A stretch of 64,000 nucleotides of DNA from Azotobacter chroococcum (GTDB lineage Bacteria; Pseudomonadota; Gammaproteobacteria; Pseudomonadales; Pseudomonadaceae). The translations under genes were made by a program, and so were the position numbers. The DNA lies in assembly GCF_004339665.1 (NCBI RefSeq), contig NZ_SMMU01000004.1:163597-227596 (forward strand), in the 5' to 3' direction. Shown one piece after another: positions 39,619-47,864 of the stretch (position 1 is the first letter of the stretch; each line of letters begins with the position of its first letter). The notes below the pieces were generated by a model that was not told where the DNA came from, ran no database searches, and saw only the letters and a program-made list of their open reading frames with translations.

Positions 39619-40383
39619 ATGAGCAACGACAGCACATTGCCGCGCCCGCGGCGCAAGAGCCGCAGCCTTGCCCAGGACCTGGTGGCCGAGCTGACCCGGC
39701 AGATCCGCGAGGGACAGATCAAGCGCGGCGAGAAGTTGCCCACCGAGTCGGAAATCATGGAGGCCCACGGGGTCAGCCGCACCGTGGTGCGCGAGGCCAT
39801 CTCGCGCCTGCAGGCCTCCGGCACGGTCGAGACCCGCCACGGCATCGGCACCTTCGTGCTGGACACATCGAGCCCCAGCGGCTTTCGCATCGACCCGGCG
39901 ACCATCGTCACCCTGCGCGACGTGATGGCCATCCTCGAGCTGCGCGTCAGCCTCGAGGTGGAATGCGCCGGCCTGGCCGCGCGCCGGCGCAGCGCCGAGC
40001 AGTTGGCTGCCATGCGCGCGGCGCTGGACACCTTCAACCGTGCCAGCCAGGCCAGCGATGCGGTCGCCAGCGACTTTCAGTTCCACCTGCAGATCGCCCT
40101 GGCCACCGGCAATCGCTATTTCACCGACATCATGACCCACTTCGGCACCAGCATCATTCCGCGCACCCGCCTGGACTCGGCGCACATCGCCCATGCCGAC
40201 CAGCAGCAGTACCACGCGCGGCTGAGGCGCGAGCACGAGGAGATCTACGAGGCCATCGCCCGCCAGGACGCCGACGCGGCCCGCGCCGCCATGCGCCTGC
40301 ACCTGACCAACAGCCGCGAACGCCTGCGCCAGGCCCACGAAGAGGCCGAGTCCCGGCAGGCCGGCTCCACCACGCCGGTCTGA
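39619..40383 (+). CDS. GntR family (FadR/FCD subfamily) transcriptional regulator
   Basis: 254-residue regulator. The winged helix N-terminal domain has LAQDLVAELTRQIREG, KLPTESEIMEAHGVSRTVVREA and an AISRLQASGTV recognition region. The FCD effector domain follows (about residues 95-230) with helical segments and metal-site histidines in FQFHLQIALATGN and RLHLTNSRERL. It is the first gene before kdgD-MFS-garD on the same strand, and candidate operators lie before itself and before kdgD. Inference: repressor of galactarate/glucarate catabolism, relieved by the sugar acid or an intermediate. Confidence 0.88.
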   Translation: MSNDSTLPRPRRKSRSLAQDLVAELTRQIREGQIKRGEKLPTESEIMEAHGVSRTVVREAISRLQASGTVETRHGIGTFVLDTSSPSGFRIDPATIVTLRDVMAILELRVSLEVECAGLAARRRSAEQLAAMRAALDTFNRASQASDAVASDFQFHLQIALATGNRYFTDIMTHFGTSIIPRTRLDSAHIAHADQQQYHARLRREHEEIYEAIARQDADAARAAMRLHLTNSRERLRQAHEEAESRQAGSTTPV

Positions 40384-41076
40384 TCCGCGTTCCGGCGCCC
40401 GGATCGCGGCCCGTGCCGGGCGGCGTCCTTCGCCATCCTCCGCTTGTTGTATGGCTTCGGCGAGGCCCTCGGTCTGGGCGCCTGCGCGTTGGGCCGCGCC
40501 AGATCGGCTGAGCGCGATGGCGGGGCCGTCAGCCGCAAGGCCTTTTCTTGTCCGCTCTTGCGGTGCTTGGCGGCGCTCAACGGTCGTTCGGGCTTTCCCC
40601 GGTTCCATCGCCGAGCGCCCGGACGGAAACCGGCGAGGCGAGTGAAAGCCTTCCTCATCATGCGATGACATATTTCCGCACCTGGCCGCCGGCCGCTTCG
40701 GCAGCGGCTTTCCCGCTGCGCATGGCGGAAATCCTTGGCGACGACCTGCAGTGCCGCGCGAGCCCGCCCCCGGTCTGATAGACATGGCCGGCGCGCTCAC
40801 GGCATCTCTTATGAAAAGATATGATGACTGCTTGTCGGGTTCGAGAGGCTGGGTTGTTCCGGAAAATAGCCGCAGATACTCAATAAGCTAATGATTTATA
40901 AATAAATTTATCAATAAATAGTGATTTATCCGTTTTTCGGGAGGCGTTGCCAGGCGCTGGATACGCTGGAAAAGGCACGGAGAGGGGCTAGTTTTTACGG
41001 AAGTCATACGATAACTTATTTCCAAGCCCGGTCGCCGACCGGTGACTTCCACCTCACCACGCAGGGTGCTCGACCA
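40384..41076. other. 693-base intergenic region without a recognisable gene
   Basis: Left part (to about 40790) is GC-rich; it holds a foldable segment near 40590-40660 in which GGCTTT and CCGGTTCC find complements GGAAACCGG and AAAGCC. Overlapping ORFs on both strands there (up to 138 codons) lack convincing start signals and domain features. The right part (about 40880-41030) is strikingly AT-rich for this genome, with TGATTTAT repeated at 40891 and 40921, and carries the kdgD promoter region and the candidate operator. Confidence 0.6.
41001..41017. promoter_or_regulatory. Candidate operator upstream of kdgD
   Basis: AAGTCATACGATAACTT is an imperfect dyad with arms AAGTyAT and ATrACTT, placed 60 bases before the kdgD start at the end of an AT-rich stretch. 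Its GTCATACGA aligns with GTCGTACAA in the site before the GntR gene, supporting binding by that regulator. Confidence 0.6.
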
Positions 41077-41988
41077 ATGACTCCACAAGAACTCAAGTCC
41101 ATCCTCTCCTCCGGGCTGCTGTCCTTCCCGGTCACCGATTTCGACGCCGCCGGCAACTTCAACGCCGAGTCCTACGCCCGCCGCCTGGAGTGGCTGGCCC
41201 CCTACGGCGCCAGTGCGCTGTTCGCCGCCGGCGGCACCGGCGAGTTCTTCTCGCTGGACATCCATGAGTACCCGCAGATCATCAAGACCGCGGTCGACAC
41301 CTGCGCCGGCAGCGTGCCGATCCTCGCCGGCGTCGGCGGCCCGACCCGCCAGGCCATCCACATGGCTCAGGAGGCCGAGCGCCTGGGCGCCAAGGGCCTG
41401 CTGATCCTCCCGCACTATCTGACCGAAGCCAGCCAGGAGGGCGTCGCCGCCCACGTCGAGGCGATCTGCAAGTCGGTGAAGATCGGCGTGGTGGTCTACA
41501 ACCGCAACGTCTGCCGGCTGACCCCGAGCCTGCTGGAGCAGCTCGCCGAGCGCTGCCCGAACCTGATCGGCTACAAGGACGGCCTGGGCGACATCGAGCT
41601 GATGGTCTCGGTGCGCCGCCGCCTGGGCGAGCGCTTCACCTATCTGGGCGGCCTGCCGACCGCCGAAGTCTTCGCCGCGGCCTACAAGGCCCTCGGCGTG
41701 CCGGTCTACTCCTCGGCGGTGTTCAACTTCATCCCGCGCACTGCGATGGAGTTCTACAAGGCGATCGCCGCCGACGATCACGTCACCGTCGGCAAGATCA
41801 TCGACGACTTCTTCCTGCCGCTGCTGGAGATCCGCAACCGCCGCGCCGGTTACGCGGTGAGCATGGTCAAGGCCGGGGCGAAGATCGTCGGCCACGACGC
41901 AGGCCCGGTGCGCGCGCCGCTGACCGACCTGCTGCCCGACGAGTACGAGCGCCTCGCCGCGCTGATCAGGAAGCTCGGCCCGCAGTAA
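41077..41988 (+). CDS. kdgD: 5-dehydro-4-deoxyglucarate dehydratase KdgD
   Basis: 303-residue DapA-family aldolase/dehydratase turning 5-keto-4-deoxy-D-glucarate into 2-oxoglutarate semialdehyde with loss of water and CO2. The Schiff-base lysine is Lys167 in [10 protein letters not shown]; the [13 protein letters not shown] motif near residue 50 and [11 protein letters not shown] support the KdgD subfamily. The ATG used removes a 52-codon extension that would cover the AT-rich leader and operator. Clustered with garD and a transporter. The next enzyme, oxoglutarate semialdehyde dehydrogenase, is not in the window. Confidence 0.93.
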   Translation: MTPQELKSILSSGLLSFPVTDFDAAGNFNAESYARRLEWLAPYGASALFAAGGTGEFFSLDIHEYPQIIKTAVDTCAGSVPILAGVGGPTRQAIHMAQEAERLGAKGLLILPHYLTEASQEGVAAHVEAICKSVKIGVVVYNRNVCRLTPSLLEQLAERCPNLIGYKDGLGDIELMVSVRRRLGERFTYLGGLPTAEVFAAAYKALGVPVYSSAVFNFIPRTAMEFYKAIAADDHVTVGKIIDDFFLPLLEIRNRRAGYAVSMVKAGAKIVGHDAGPVRAPLTDLLPDEYERLAALIRKLGPQ

Positions 41989-42080
41989 GCCCAGCGCGCC
42001 CCCGGAGCGGCTTCGTCTCCGGGGGTGCCGCTTCGCCCGGCCGTCCACACAACAACAAACAATTCGTGGAACCCAACGCC

Positions 42081-43472
42081 ATGCAAGCCATCAAGCAAAC
42101 CCGCGTGCGTTACCTGATCCTGCTGATGCTGTTCCTGGTGACGACGATCAACTATGCCGACCGCGCCACCATTTCCATCGCCGGATCCAGCATGCAGAAG
42201 GATCTCGGCTTCGACGCCGTGACCCTCGGCTACATCTTCTCCGCCTTCGGCTGGGCCTACGTTCTGGGGCAGATCCCCGGCGGCTGGCTGCTCGACCGCT
42301 TCGGCTCCAAGCGCGTCTATGCGGTGAGCATCTTCACCTGGTCGCTGTTCACCCTGCTGCAGGGCTTCGTCGGCGGCATGCCGGTGGCCTGGGCGGTGAC
42401 CACCATGTTCATGCTGCGCTTTCTGGTCGGCTTCGCCGAGGCGCCGTCGTTCCCCGGCAACGCGCGCATCGTCGCCGCCTGGTTCCCCACCGCCGAGCGC
42501 GGCACGGCCTCGGCGGTGTTCAACTCCGCACAGTATTTCGCCACCGCACTGTTCGCTCCGCTAATGGGCTGGATCGTCCACAAGTTCGGCTGGGAGCACG
42601 TGTTCGTCATGATGGGCGTGCTTGGCATCGTCTTCTCCGGGATCTGGCTGAAGACCATCTACAACCCCAAGGAACACCCGCGCATCAACCGCGCCGAGCT
42701 GGAGCACATCGAACAGAACGGCGGCCTGGTCGACATGGACAATGCCCGCAAGTCGGGCGGGCAGGGGATGCGCTGGGACTACATCCGCCAGTTGCTGACC
42801 AACCGCATGCTGGTCGGCGTCTACCTCGGCCAGTACTGCATCACCGGCATCACCTATTTCTTCCTCACCTGGTTCCCGGTGTACCTGGTGCAGGAGCGTG
42901 GCATGTCGATCCTGAAGGCCGGTTTCATCGCCTCGCTGCCGGCCATTTTCGGCTTCATCGGCGGTCTGCTCGGCGGGGTGCTCTCCGACTGGCTGCTGCG
43001 CCGCGGCCATTCGCTGACCCTGGCGCGCAAGCTGCCGATCGTCACCGGCCTGCTGCTCTCCACCAGCATGGTGTTCTGCAACTATGTCCAGGCGGAGTGG
43101 ATGGTGGTCGGCTTCATGACCCTGGCCTTCTTCGGCAAAGGCCTCGGCGCGCTGGGCTGGGCGGTGGTGGCGGACACCTCGCCGAAGCAGATCGCCGGCC
43201 TGTCGGGCGGCCTGTTCAACACCTTCGGCAACATCGCCTCGATCACCACGCCGATCGTCATCGGCTACATCATCAGCGCCACCGGCTCGTTCAAGTGGGC
43301 GCTGGTGTACGTCGGCGCCAACGCGCTGGTGGCGGTGTTCAGCTACCTGGTGATCGTCGGCCGCATCCAGCGCGTCGAACTCAAGGACGGTCCGACCCAG
43401 GGCGGCTCCGCCCGCAACGAAGAGGCCCCGGCCAGTCCGCTCGGTCCCCAGGGCAGCGCGGCGTCCGCCTGA
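42081..43472 (+). CDS. MFS transporter for galactarate/glucarate-type sugar acids
   Basis: 463-residue 12-TM major facilitator of the anion:cation symporter family (GudP/GarP/DgoT type). The N-terminal helix ends NYADRATISIAG, a signature of this family; the GxLxDRxGxxR loop appears as GGWLLDRFGSKR, and the middle loop after TM6 is basic. GGAA stands nine bases before the ATG; a GTG five codons upstream is an alternative. Lies between kdgD and garD, so D-galactarate or D-glucarate import is the likely role. Confidence 0.9.
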   Translation: MQAIKQTRVRYLILLMLFLVTTINYADRATISIAGSSMQKDLGFDAVTLGYIFSAFGWAYVLGQIPGGWLLDRFGSKRVYAVSIFTWSLFTLLQGFVGGMPVAWAVTTMFMLRFLVGFAEAPSFPGNARIVAAWFPTAERGTASAVFNSAQYFATALFAPLMGWIVHKFGWEHVFVMMGVLGIVFSGIWLKTIYNPKEHPRINRAELEHIEQNGGLVDMDNARKSGGQGMRWDYIRQLLTNRMLVGVYLGQYCITGITYFFLTWFPVYLVQERGMSILKAGFIASLPAIFGFIGGLLGGVLSDWLLRRGHSLTLARKLPIVTGLLLSTSMVFCNYVQAEWMVVGFMTLAFFGKGLGALGWAVVADTSPKQIAGLSGGLFNTFGNIASITTPIVIGYIISATGSFKWALVYVGANALVAVFSYLVIVGRIQRVELKDGPTQGGSARNEEAPASPLGPQGSAASA

Positions 43473-43493
43473 AATCCGTACGAGGGTAGTGTC

Positions 43494-45047
43494 ATGTTGA
43501 TCGAACATCAGGATTCGCCGCGCTACATCCGCCTGCATGCGGACGACAACGTCGGCGTGGTGGTCAACGACCAGGGCGTGGCAGCCGGCAGCCGCTTCAC
43601 CGACGGTCTCACGGCCATCGAGCACATCCCGCAGAGCCACAAGGTGGCGCTGGCGGACCTCGCCGAAGGGGCCGAGGTGGTGCGCTACGGCCAGGTCATC
43701 GGCTACGCCCTGCAGCCGATTCCCCGCGGCAGCTGGGTGACCGAGACGCACCTGCGCATGCCGGAGCCGCCGGCGCTCGACAACCTGCCGCGGGCGACCC
43801 AGGCCGCCGCGCCGGTCGAGCCTCTGGAGGGCTACACCTTCGAGGGCTTCCGCAACCCCGACGGCAGCGTCGGCACGCGCAACCTGCTCGGCGTCAGCAC
43901 CACCGTGCAGTGCGTGGCCGGGGTGCTCGAGCACTGCGTCGAGCGGGCGCGCAAGGAGCTGCTGCCGAAATACCCCAACGTCGACGACGTGATCGCCCTG
44001 ACCCACAGCTACGGCTGTGGTGTGGCGATCAACGCGCCGGACGCGGTGATCCCGATCCGCACCCTGTTCAACCTTGCCCGCAACCCCAACCTCGGCGGCC
44101 AGGCGCTGGTCATCGGCCTGGGCTGCGAAAAGCTGCAGCCGGTCCAGCTGATGCCGGGCGATGCGCTGACCAGCGGGATGAGCGAGCAGCAGTGGCTGTA
44201 CCGCCTGCAGGAGTCGGGCAACGGCTTCGCCGGGATGGTCGAGCAGATCCTCGGCCTGATCGAGGCGCGTCTCAAGGTGCTCGACGCGCGGCGCCGCGAG
44301 ACCTGTTCGGCCTCCGAGCTGGTGGTCGGCATGCAGTGCGGCGGCAGCGACGCCTTCTCCGGGATCACCGCCAACCCGGCGCTGGGCGTCGCTGCGGACC
44401 TCCTGGTGCGCGCCGGCGCCACCGTGATGTTCTCGGAGAACACCGAGGTGCGCGACGGCATCCACCTGCTCACCCCGCGCGCCGCGACCCCGGAAGTGGC
44501 CGATGCGCTGATCCGCGAGATGGACTGGTACGACCGCTACCTGGAGCGGGGGATGGCCGACCGCAGCGCCAACACCACCCCCGGCAACAAGAAGGGCGGG
44601 CTGAACAACATCGTCGAGAAGGCCATGGGCTCGATCGCCAAGTCCGGCTCCAGCCCCATCGTCGGCGTGGTCGCGCCGGGCGAGAAGGTCAGGGGCAGGG
44701 GCCTGCAGTTCTGCGCCACTCCGGCCAGCGACTTCATCTGCGGCACCCTGCAGCTGGCCGCCGGGATGAACCTGCACATCTTCACCACCGGCCGCGGTAC
44801 CCCCTACGGCCTGGCGATGGTGCCGGTGATCAAGGTGGCCACCCGCACCGAGCTGGCCGAGCGCTGGCCGGACCTGATCGACGTGGACGCCGGGCAGGTG
44901 ACCTCGGGACGGCTGTCGCTGGAGGAGCTGGGCTGGGAGATCTTCCAGCTCTACCTCGACGTGGCCAGCGGCCGCCAGCGGACCTGGGCCGAGCGCCATC
45001 GCCTGCACAACGATCTGGTGCTGTTCAATCCGGCGCCGGTAACCTGA
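43494..45047 (+). CDS. garD: Galactarate dehydratase GarD
   Basis: 517-residue UxaA/GarD-family dehydratase producing 5-keto-4-deoxyglucarate from galactarate. An N-terminal SAF-like domain ([19 protein letters not shown]) is followed by the main domain with [60 protein letters not shown] and [13 protein letters not shown]. Cysteines in these motifs probably bind metal. GAGG is 8 bases upstream. It feeds KdgD; the two make 2-oxoglutarate semialdehyde from galactarate. Confidence 0.93.
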   Translation: MLIEHQDSPRYIRLHADDNVGVVVNDQGVAAGSRFTDGLTAIEHIPQSHKVALADLAEGAEVVRYGQVIGYALQPIPRGSWVTETHLRMPEPPALDNLPRATQAAAPVEPLEGYTFEGFRNPDGSVGTRNLLGVSTTVQCVAGVLEHCVERARKELLPKYPNVDDVIALTHSYGCGVAINAPDAVIPIRTLFNLARNPNLGGQALVIGLGCEKLQPVQLMPGDALTSGMSEQQWLYRLQESGNGFAGMVEQILGLIEARLKVLDARRRETCSASELVVGMQCGGSDAFSGITANPALGVAADLLVRAGATVMFSENTEVRDGIHLLTPRAATPEVADALIREMDWYDRYLERGMADRSANTTPGNKKGGLNNIVEKAMGSIAKSGSSPIVGVVAPGEKVRGRGLQFCATPASDFICGTLQLAAGMNLHIFTTGRGTPYGLAMVPVIKVATRTELAERWPDLIDVDAGQVTSGRLSLEELGWEIFQLYLDVASGRQRTWAERHRLHNDLVLFNPAPVT

Positions 45048-45081
45048 GGCCCGTCTCCCGAACCCAGCTGAGGAATTTTCG

Positions 45082-46020
45082 ATGAAGGGACTGAAAGTGC
45101 TGCAGGTCGGCGCCCTGAGCGAGCGCTTCAACCGGCGCATGGCCGAGGAATACGGCGCCGAGCCGTACTGGAAGCAGACCAACGGCCCGGCCTTCCTCGC
45201 CGAGCGCGGCGCCGAGTTCGAGGTGCTGGTCACCTCGGCGCGCTTCGGCTGCACGGCGGCGATGCTCGCGGCGTTGCCCAACCTGCGCGCCATCTGCAGC
45301 TTCGGCGTCGGCTACGACGCGATCCCGCTGGAGCCGGTGCGCCGGCGCGGCATCCCGCTCAGCAACACGCCGGACGTGCTCAACGAGTGCGTCGCCGACC
45401 TGGCCATGGGTCTTCTGATCGACGGCGCGCGGCGGATCGCCGAGGCCGACCGCTTCGTTCGCGCCGGCAACTGGCGGGTCGGCAACTTCCCGCTGGCCAC
45501 CCGGGTCAGCGGCAAGCGCCTGGGCATCGTCGGCCTGGGCCGCATCGGCCAGGCGCTGGCGCGGCGCTCCAGCGGCTTCGACATGCAGGTGCGCTACCAC
45601 AACCGCCGGCCGCTGGCCGGCTGCCCCTACGGCTACGCGGCTTCCCTGGTGGAGCTGGCGCAGTGGGCCGACTTCCTGGTGCTGACCTGCCCGGGGGGAC
45701 CTTCGACCCATCATCTGGTGAATGCCGAAGTGCTCGCGGCGCTGGGTCCGAAGGGCCTCTTGGTCAACGTGGCGCGCGGCTCGGTGGTCGACGAGGCGGC
45801 GCTGGTCGCCGCGCTCGCCGAAGGCCGGCTCGGCGCCGCCGCCCTCGACGTCTTCGAGCGCGAGCCGCAGGTGCCGGCGGCGCTGCTGGACATGCCCAAC
45901 GTGGTGCTGCTGCCGCACGTCGGCAGCGGCACCGAGGAAACCCGCCTGCAGATGGAGGAGCTGGTCATCGCCAACCTGCAGGCGTTCATCGACAAGGGAG
46001 AGCTGCTGACCCCGGTCTGA
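45082..46020 (+). CDS. D-2-hydroxyacid dehydrogenase (GhrB/HprA-like)
   Basis: 312-residue NAD(P)-dependent dehydrogenase. The Rossmann motif is GIVGLGRIGQALARR, and the next strand ends YHNRRPLAG, a pattern that favours NADPH. The catalytic Arg is in NVARGSVVDEAAL, Glu in FEREPQVP and His in LLPHVGSGTEETR. Glyoxylate/hydroxypyruvate reductase is the nearest match. GAGGAA at six bases precedes the start and the gene is 34 bases after garD, so it belongs to the galactarate operon, although the KdgD route has no obvious step for it. Confidence 0.88.
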   Translation: MKGLKVLQVGALSERFNRRMAEEYGAEPYWKQTNGPAFLAERGAEFEVLVTSARFGCTAAMLAALPNLRAICSFGVGYDAIPLEPVRRRGIPLSNTPDVLNECVADLAMGLLIDGARRIAEADRFVRAGNWRVGNFPLATRVSGKRLGIVGLGRIGQALARRSSGFDMQVRYHNRRPLAGCPYGYAASLVELAQWADFLVLTCPGGPSTHHLVNAEVLAALGPKGLLVNVARGSVVDEAALVAALAEGRLGAAALDVFEREPQVPAALLDMPNVVLLPHVGSGTEETRLQMEELVIANLQAFIDKGELLTPV

Positions 46021-46036
46021 CGCCTCTCCCTGCCGG

Positions 46037-46068
46037 TTATGGCGCCGCTTTGGGCGGCGGCGCCATAA
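46037..46068 (+). terminator. Hairpin after the galactarate operon
   Basis: 12-bp perfect stem TTATGGCGCCGC with its complement, loop of eight, 16 bases after the dehydrogenase stop. No T run. Confidence 0.5.
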
Positions 46069-46130
46069 GGCGCGGCGCTGCCACAAGCGGCGCGGCGCGA
46101 CCCTCGCACATTTTCTGGTTCTTGCAGTAG

Positions 46131-46155
46131 GGCGCACCACGAGTGCGCCTTTTTT
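46131..46155 (+). terminator. Rho-independent terminator
   Basis: GGCGCAC stem with GTGCGCC around CACGA, followed directly by six T. Ends the GntR-kdgD-garD transcription unit before the FAD-linked oxidase gene. Confidence 0.85.
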
Positions 46156-46276
46156 ATGGTGCTCCGCGGGAGCGGAAGAGGGCGAAGGCCTTGCCGCCTC
46201 GAGGGATGCACCAGGAAGGAAATGACCGGCGGCTCGCCGGTGACCACCCGTTTTTCCATCCGCTCGAGAGAACAAC

Positions 46277-47704
46277 ATGGACAAGAATCTACCGCCTGAT
46301 TTCATTGAAAAAATAAGAGACATAGTCGGCGCAGGGGGGCTGCTCGAAGACGGCGAACAGATGCGCAGTTATCTGACCGACTGGCGCAATGCCTTTCGCG
46401 GCAAGGCTGCCCTGGTCGTGCGGCCCGCCACGACCGAGGAGGTCGCTGCGGTCGTCCGGCTGTGCCATGCGGCGGAGGTTTCCCTGGTCCCGCAAGGCGG
46501 CAATACCGGTCTGTGCGGCGGTTCCATGCCGGACGATTCCGGCAGGCAGGTGGTGCTGTCGCTGACCCGCATGGCCCGCATCCGTGAAGTGGATCCGGCC
46601 AACGCGACCGTCACCGTCGAGGCGGGCGTCGTCCTGCAGCGGCTGCAGGAGGCCGCTGCCGAGGCCGGGCGCCTGTTCCCCCTGTCGCTGGGCGCCGAAG
46701 GCAGCTGCACGGTAGGAGGGAATCTTGCGACCAATGCCGGCGGCACGGCGGTCCTGCGCTACGGCAACATGCGCGACCTGGTTCTGGGGCTGGAAGTGGT
46801 CCTGCCGGACGGCACCGTCTGGAACGGCTTGCGCAGCCTGCGCAAGGACAATACCGGTTACGACCTCAAGCACCTGTTCATCGGCTCCGAGGGCACGCTC
46901 GGCGTCATCACCGCGGCCGTGCTCAAGCTGTTCCCGGCGTTGCGCAGCCAGGCCACCGCCTGGGTCGCGCTGCCGTCTACGGAGGCCGCACTGGCGCTGA
47001 TCGGCATCATGCGCGACCTGGGCGGCGACCGCTTGACCGGCTTCGAGATGATGTCCCGGCAAAGCGTCGAGTTCGTGCTGCGGCACGTCGCCGGCTGTAC
47101 GGACCCTTTCGCGCAGACCCATCCCTGGTACGTCTTGATCGAGCTCGGCGACACCCTGCCCGATGCCGCCCTGGGCGATATCCTGGAAACCGCGCTCGGC
47201 GAGGCTTTCGAGCAGGGGCTGGTGCTGGATGCGGCGATCGCCACCAGCGAGGCCCGGGTAGCCGCGCTGTGGCATCTGCGCGAGGGCATTTCCGAGGCGC
47301 AGAACCATGAGGGGCCGAGCCTCAAGCACGACATCAGCGTTCCGGTCAGCAGCATCCCCGCCTTCATCGAACGGGCCGATGCGGCCCTGCAGGAGGGGTT
47401 TCCCGGTGTCCGCATCGTCTGTTACGGCCATGTCGGCGACGGCAACCTGCATTACAACATCAGCAAGCCGGTCGGTGCCGAGGATGCCTCGTTCAAGGCC
47501 TGCGCCGAAGCCATCATGCACGCCGTCTATGAAGTGGTGGCGGCCTTCAATGGCAGCATCAGTGCCGAACATGGACTGGGACAATCCAAGCATCATGCTG
47601 CAGCGCTCTACAAGGATGCGCTGGAGCTGAGCCTGATGAAATCCATCAAGCAGCTTCTCGATCCCAAGGGGTTGATGAATCCAGGCAAGATCTTCGTTTC
47701 CTGA
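46277..47704 (+). CDS. FAD-linked 2-hydroxyacid dehydrogenase (GlcD/D2HGDH family)
   Basis: 475-residue flavoenzyme of the vanillyl-alcohol-oxidase fold. The PCMH FAD domain contains RPATTEEVAAVVRLC, VPQGGNTGLCGGSMP and GSCTVGGNLATNAGG. The C-terminal substrate domain has YGHVGDGNLHYN (metal ligands) and SAEHGLGQSKH. Family members oxidise D-2-hydroxyglutarate, D-lactate, glycolate or related acids and pass electrons to ETF or the respiratory chain. No Fe-S partner is encoded nearby. Upstream terminator shows that it is a separate unit from garD. The substrate is unknown; it may act on a product of the adjacent ROK-controlled module. Confidence 0.88.
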   Translation: MDKNLPPDFIEKIRDIVGAGGLLEDGEQMRSYLTDWRNAFRGKAALVVRPATTEEVAAVVRLCHAAEVSLVPQGGNTGLCGGSMPDDSGRQVVLSLTRMARIREVDPANATVTVEAGVVLQRLQEAAAEAGRLFPLSLGAEGSCTVGGNLATNAGGTAVLRYGNMRDLVLGLEVVLPDGTVWNGLRSLRKDNTGYDLKHLFIGSEGTLGVITAAVLKLFPALRSQATAWVALPSTEAALALIGIMRDLGGDRLTGFEMMSRQSVEFVLRHVAGCTDPFAQTHPWYVLIELGDTLPDAALGDILETALGEAFEQGLVLDAAIATSEARVAALWHLREGISEAQNHEGPSLKHDISVPVSSIPAFIERADAALQEGFPGVRIVCYGHVGDGNLHYNISKPVGAEDASFKACAEAIMHAVYEVVAAFNGSISAEHGLGQSKHHAAALYKDALELSLMKSIKQLLDPKGLMNPGKIFVS

Positions 47705-47814
47705 GTCGGCCGTCGTTAGCGCCCGGGACGATTGCGCCTTCCGGCACTACAGGCGCGTCGGCAACCTGTACCTGTTGCGTCGGCAGAGGCGCAGCCGGCC
47801 GGTTCGCGGCTCCG

Positions 47815-47851
47815 AAACGAACAGCGGCGCCCAGGGCGCCGCTGTTCGTTT
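47815..47851. terminator. Bidirectional terminator between convergent genes
   Basis: Perfect 17-bp stem AAACGAACAGCGGCGCC with its complement around a CAG loop, giving A-run/T-run edges on both sides. Lies between the FAD-linked dehydrogenase and the FucP-type permease, which converge. Confidence 0.85.
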
Positions 47852-47864
47852 CCGGGTGCCGTAT

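Noticed and set aside
40245..40661. 138-codon minus-strand ORF in and after the GntR gene
   Set aside because: Arg/Pro/Ala-rich, overlaps the regulator's 3' end, no ribosome binding site and no family features. Covered instead by the intergenic entry.
46277..47704. Treating the FAD-linked oxidase as glycolate oxidase subunit GlcD
   Set aside because: No glcE or glcF alongside, and D-2-hydroxyglutarate dehydrogenase-type features fit at least as well, so no gene symbol is given.
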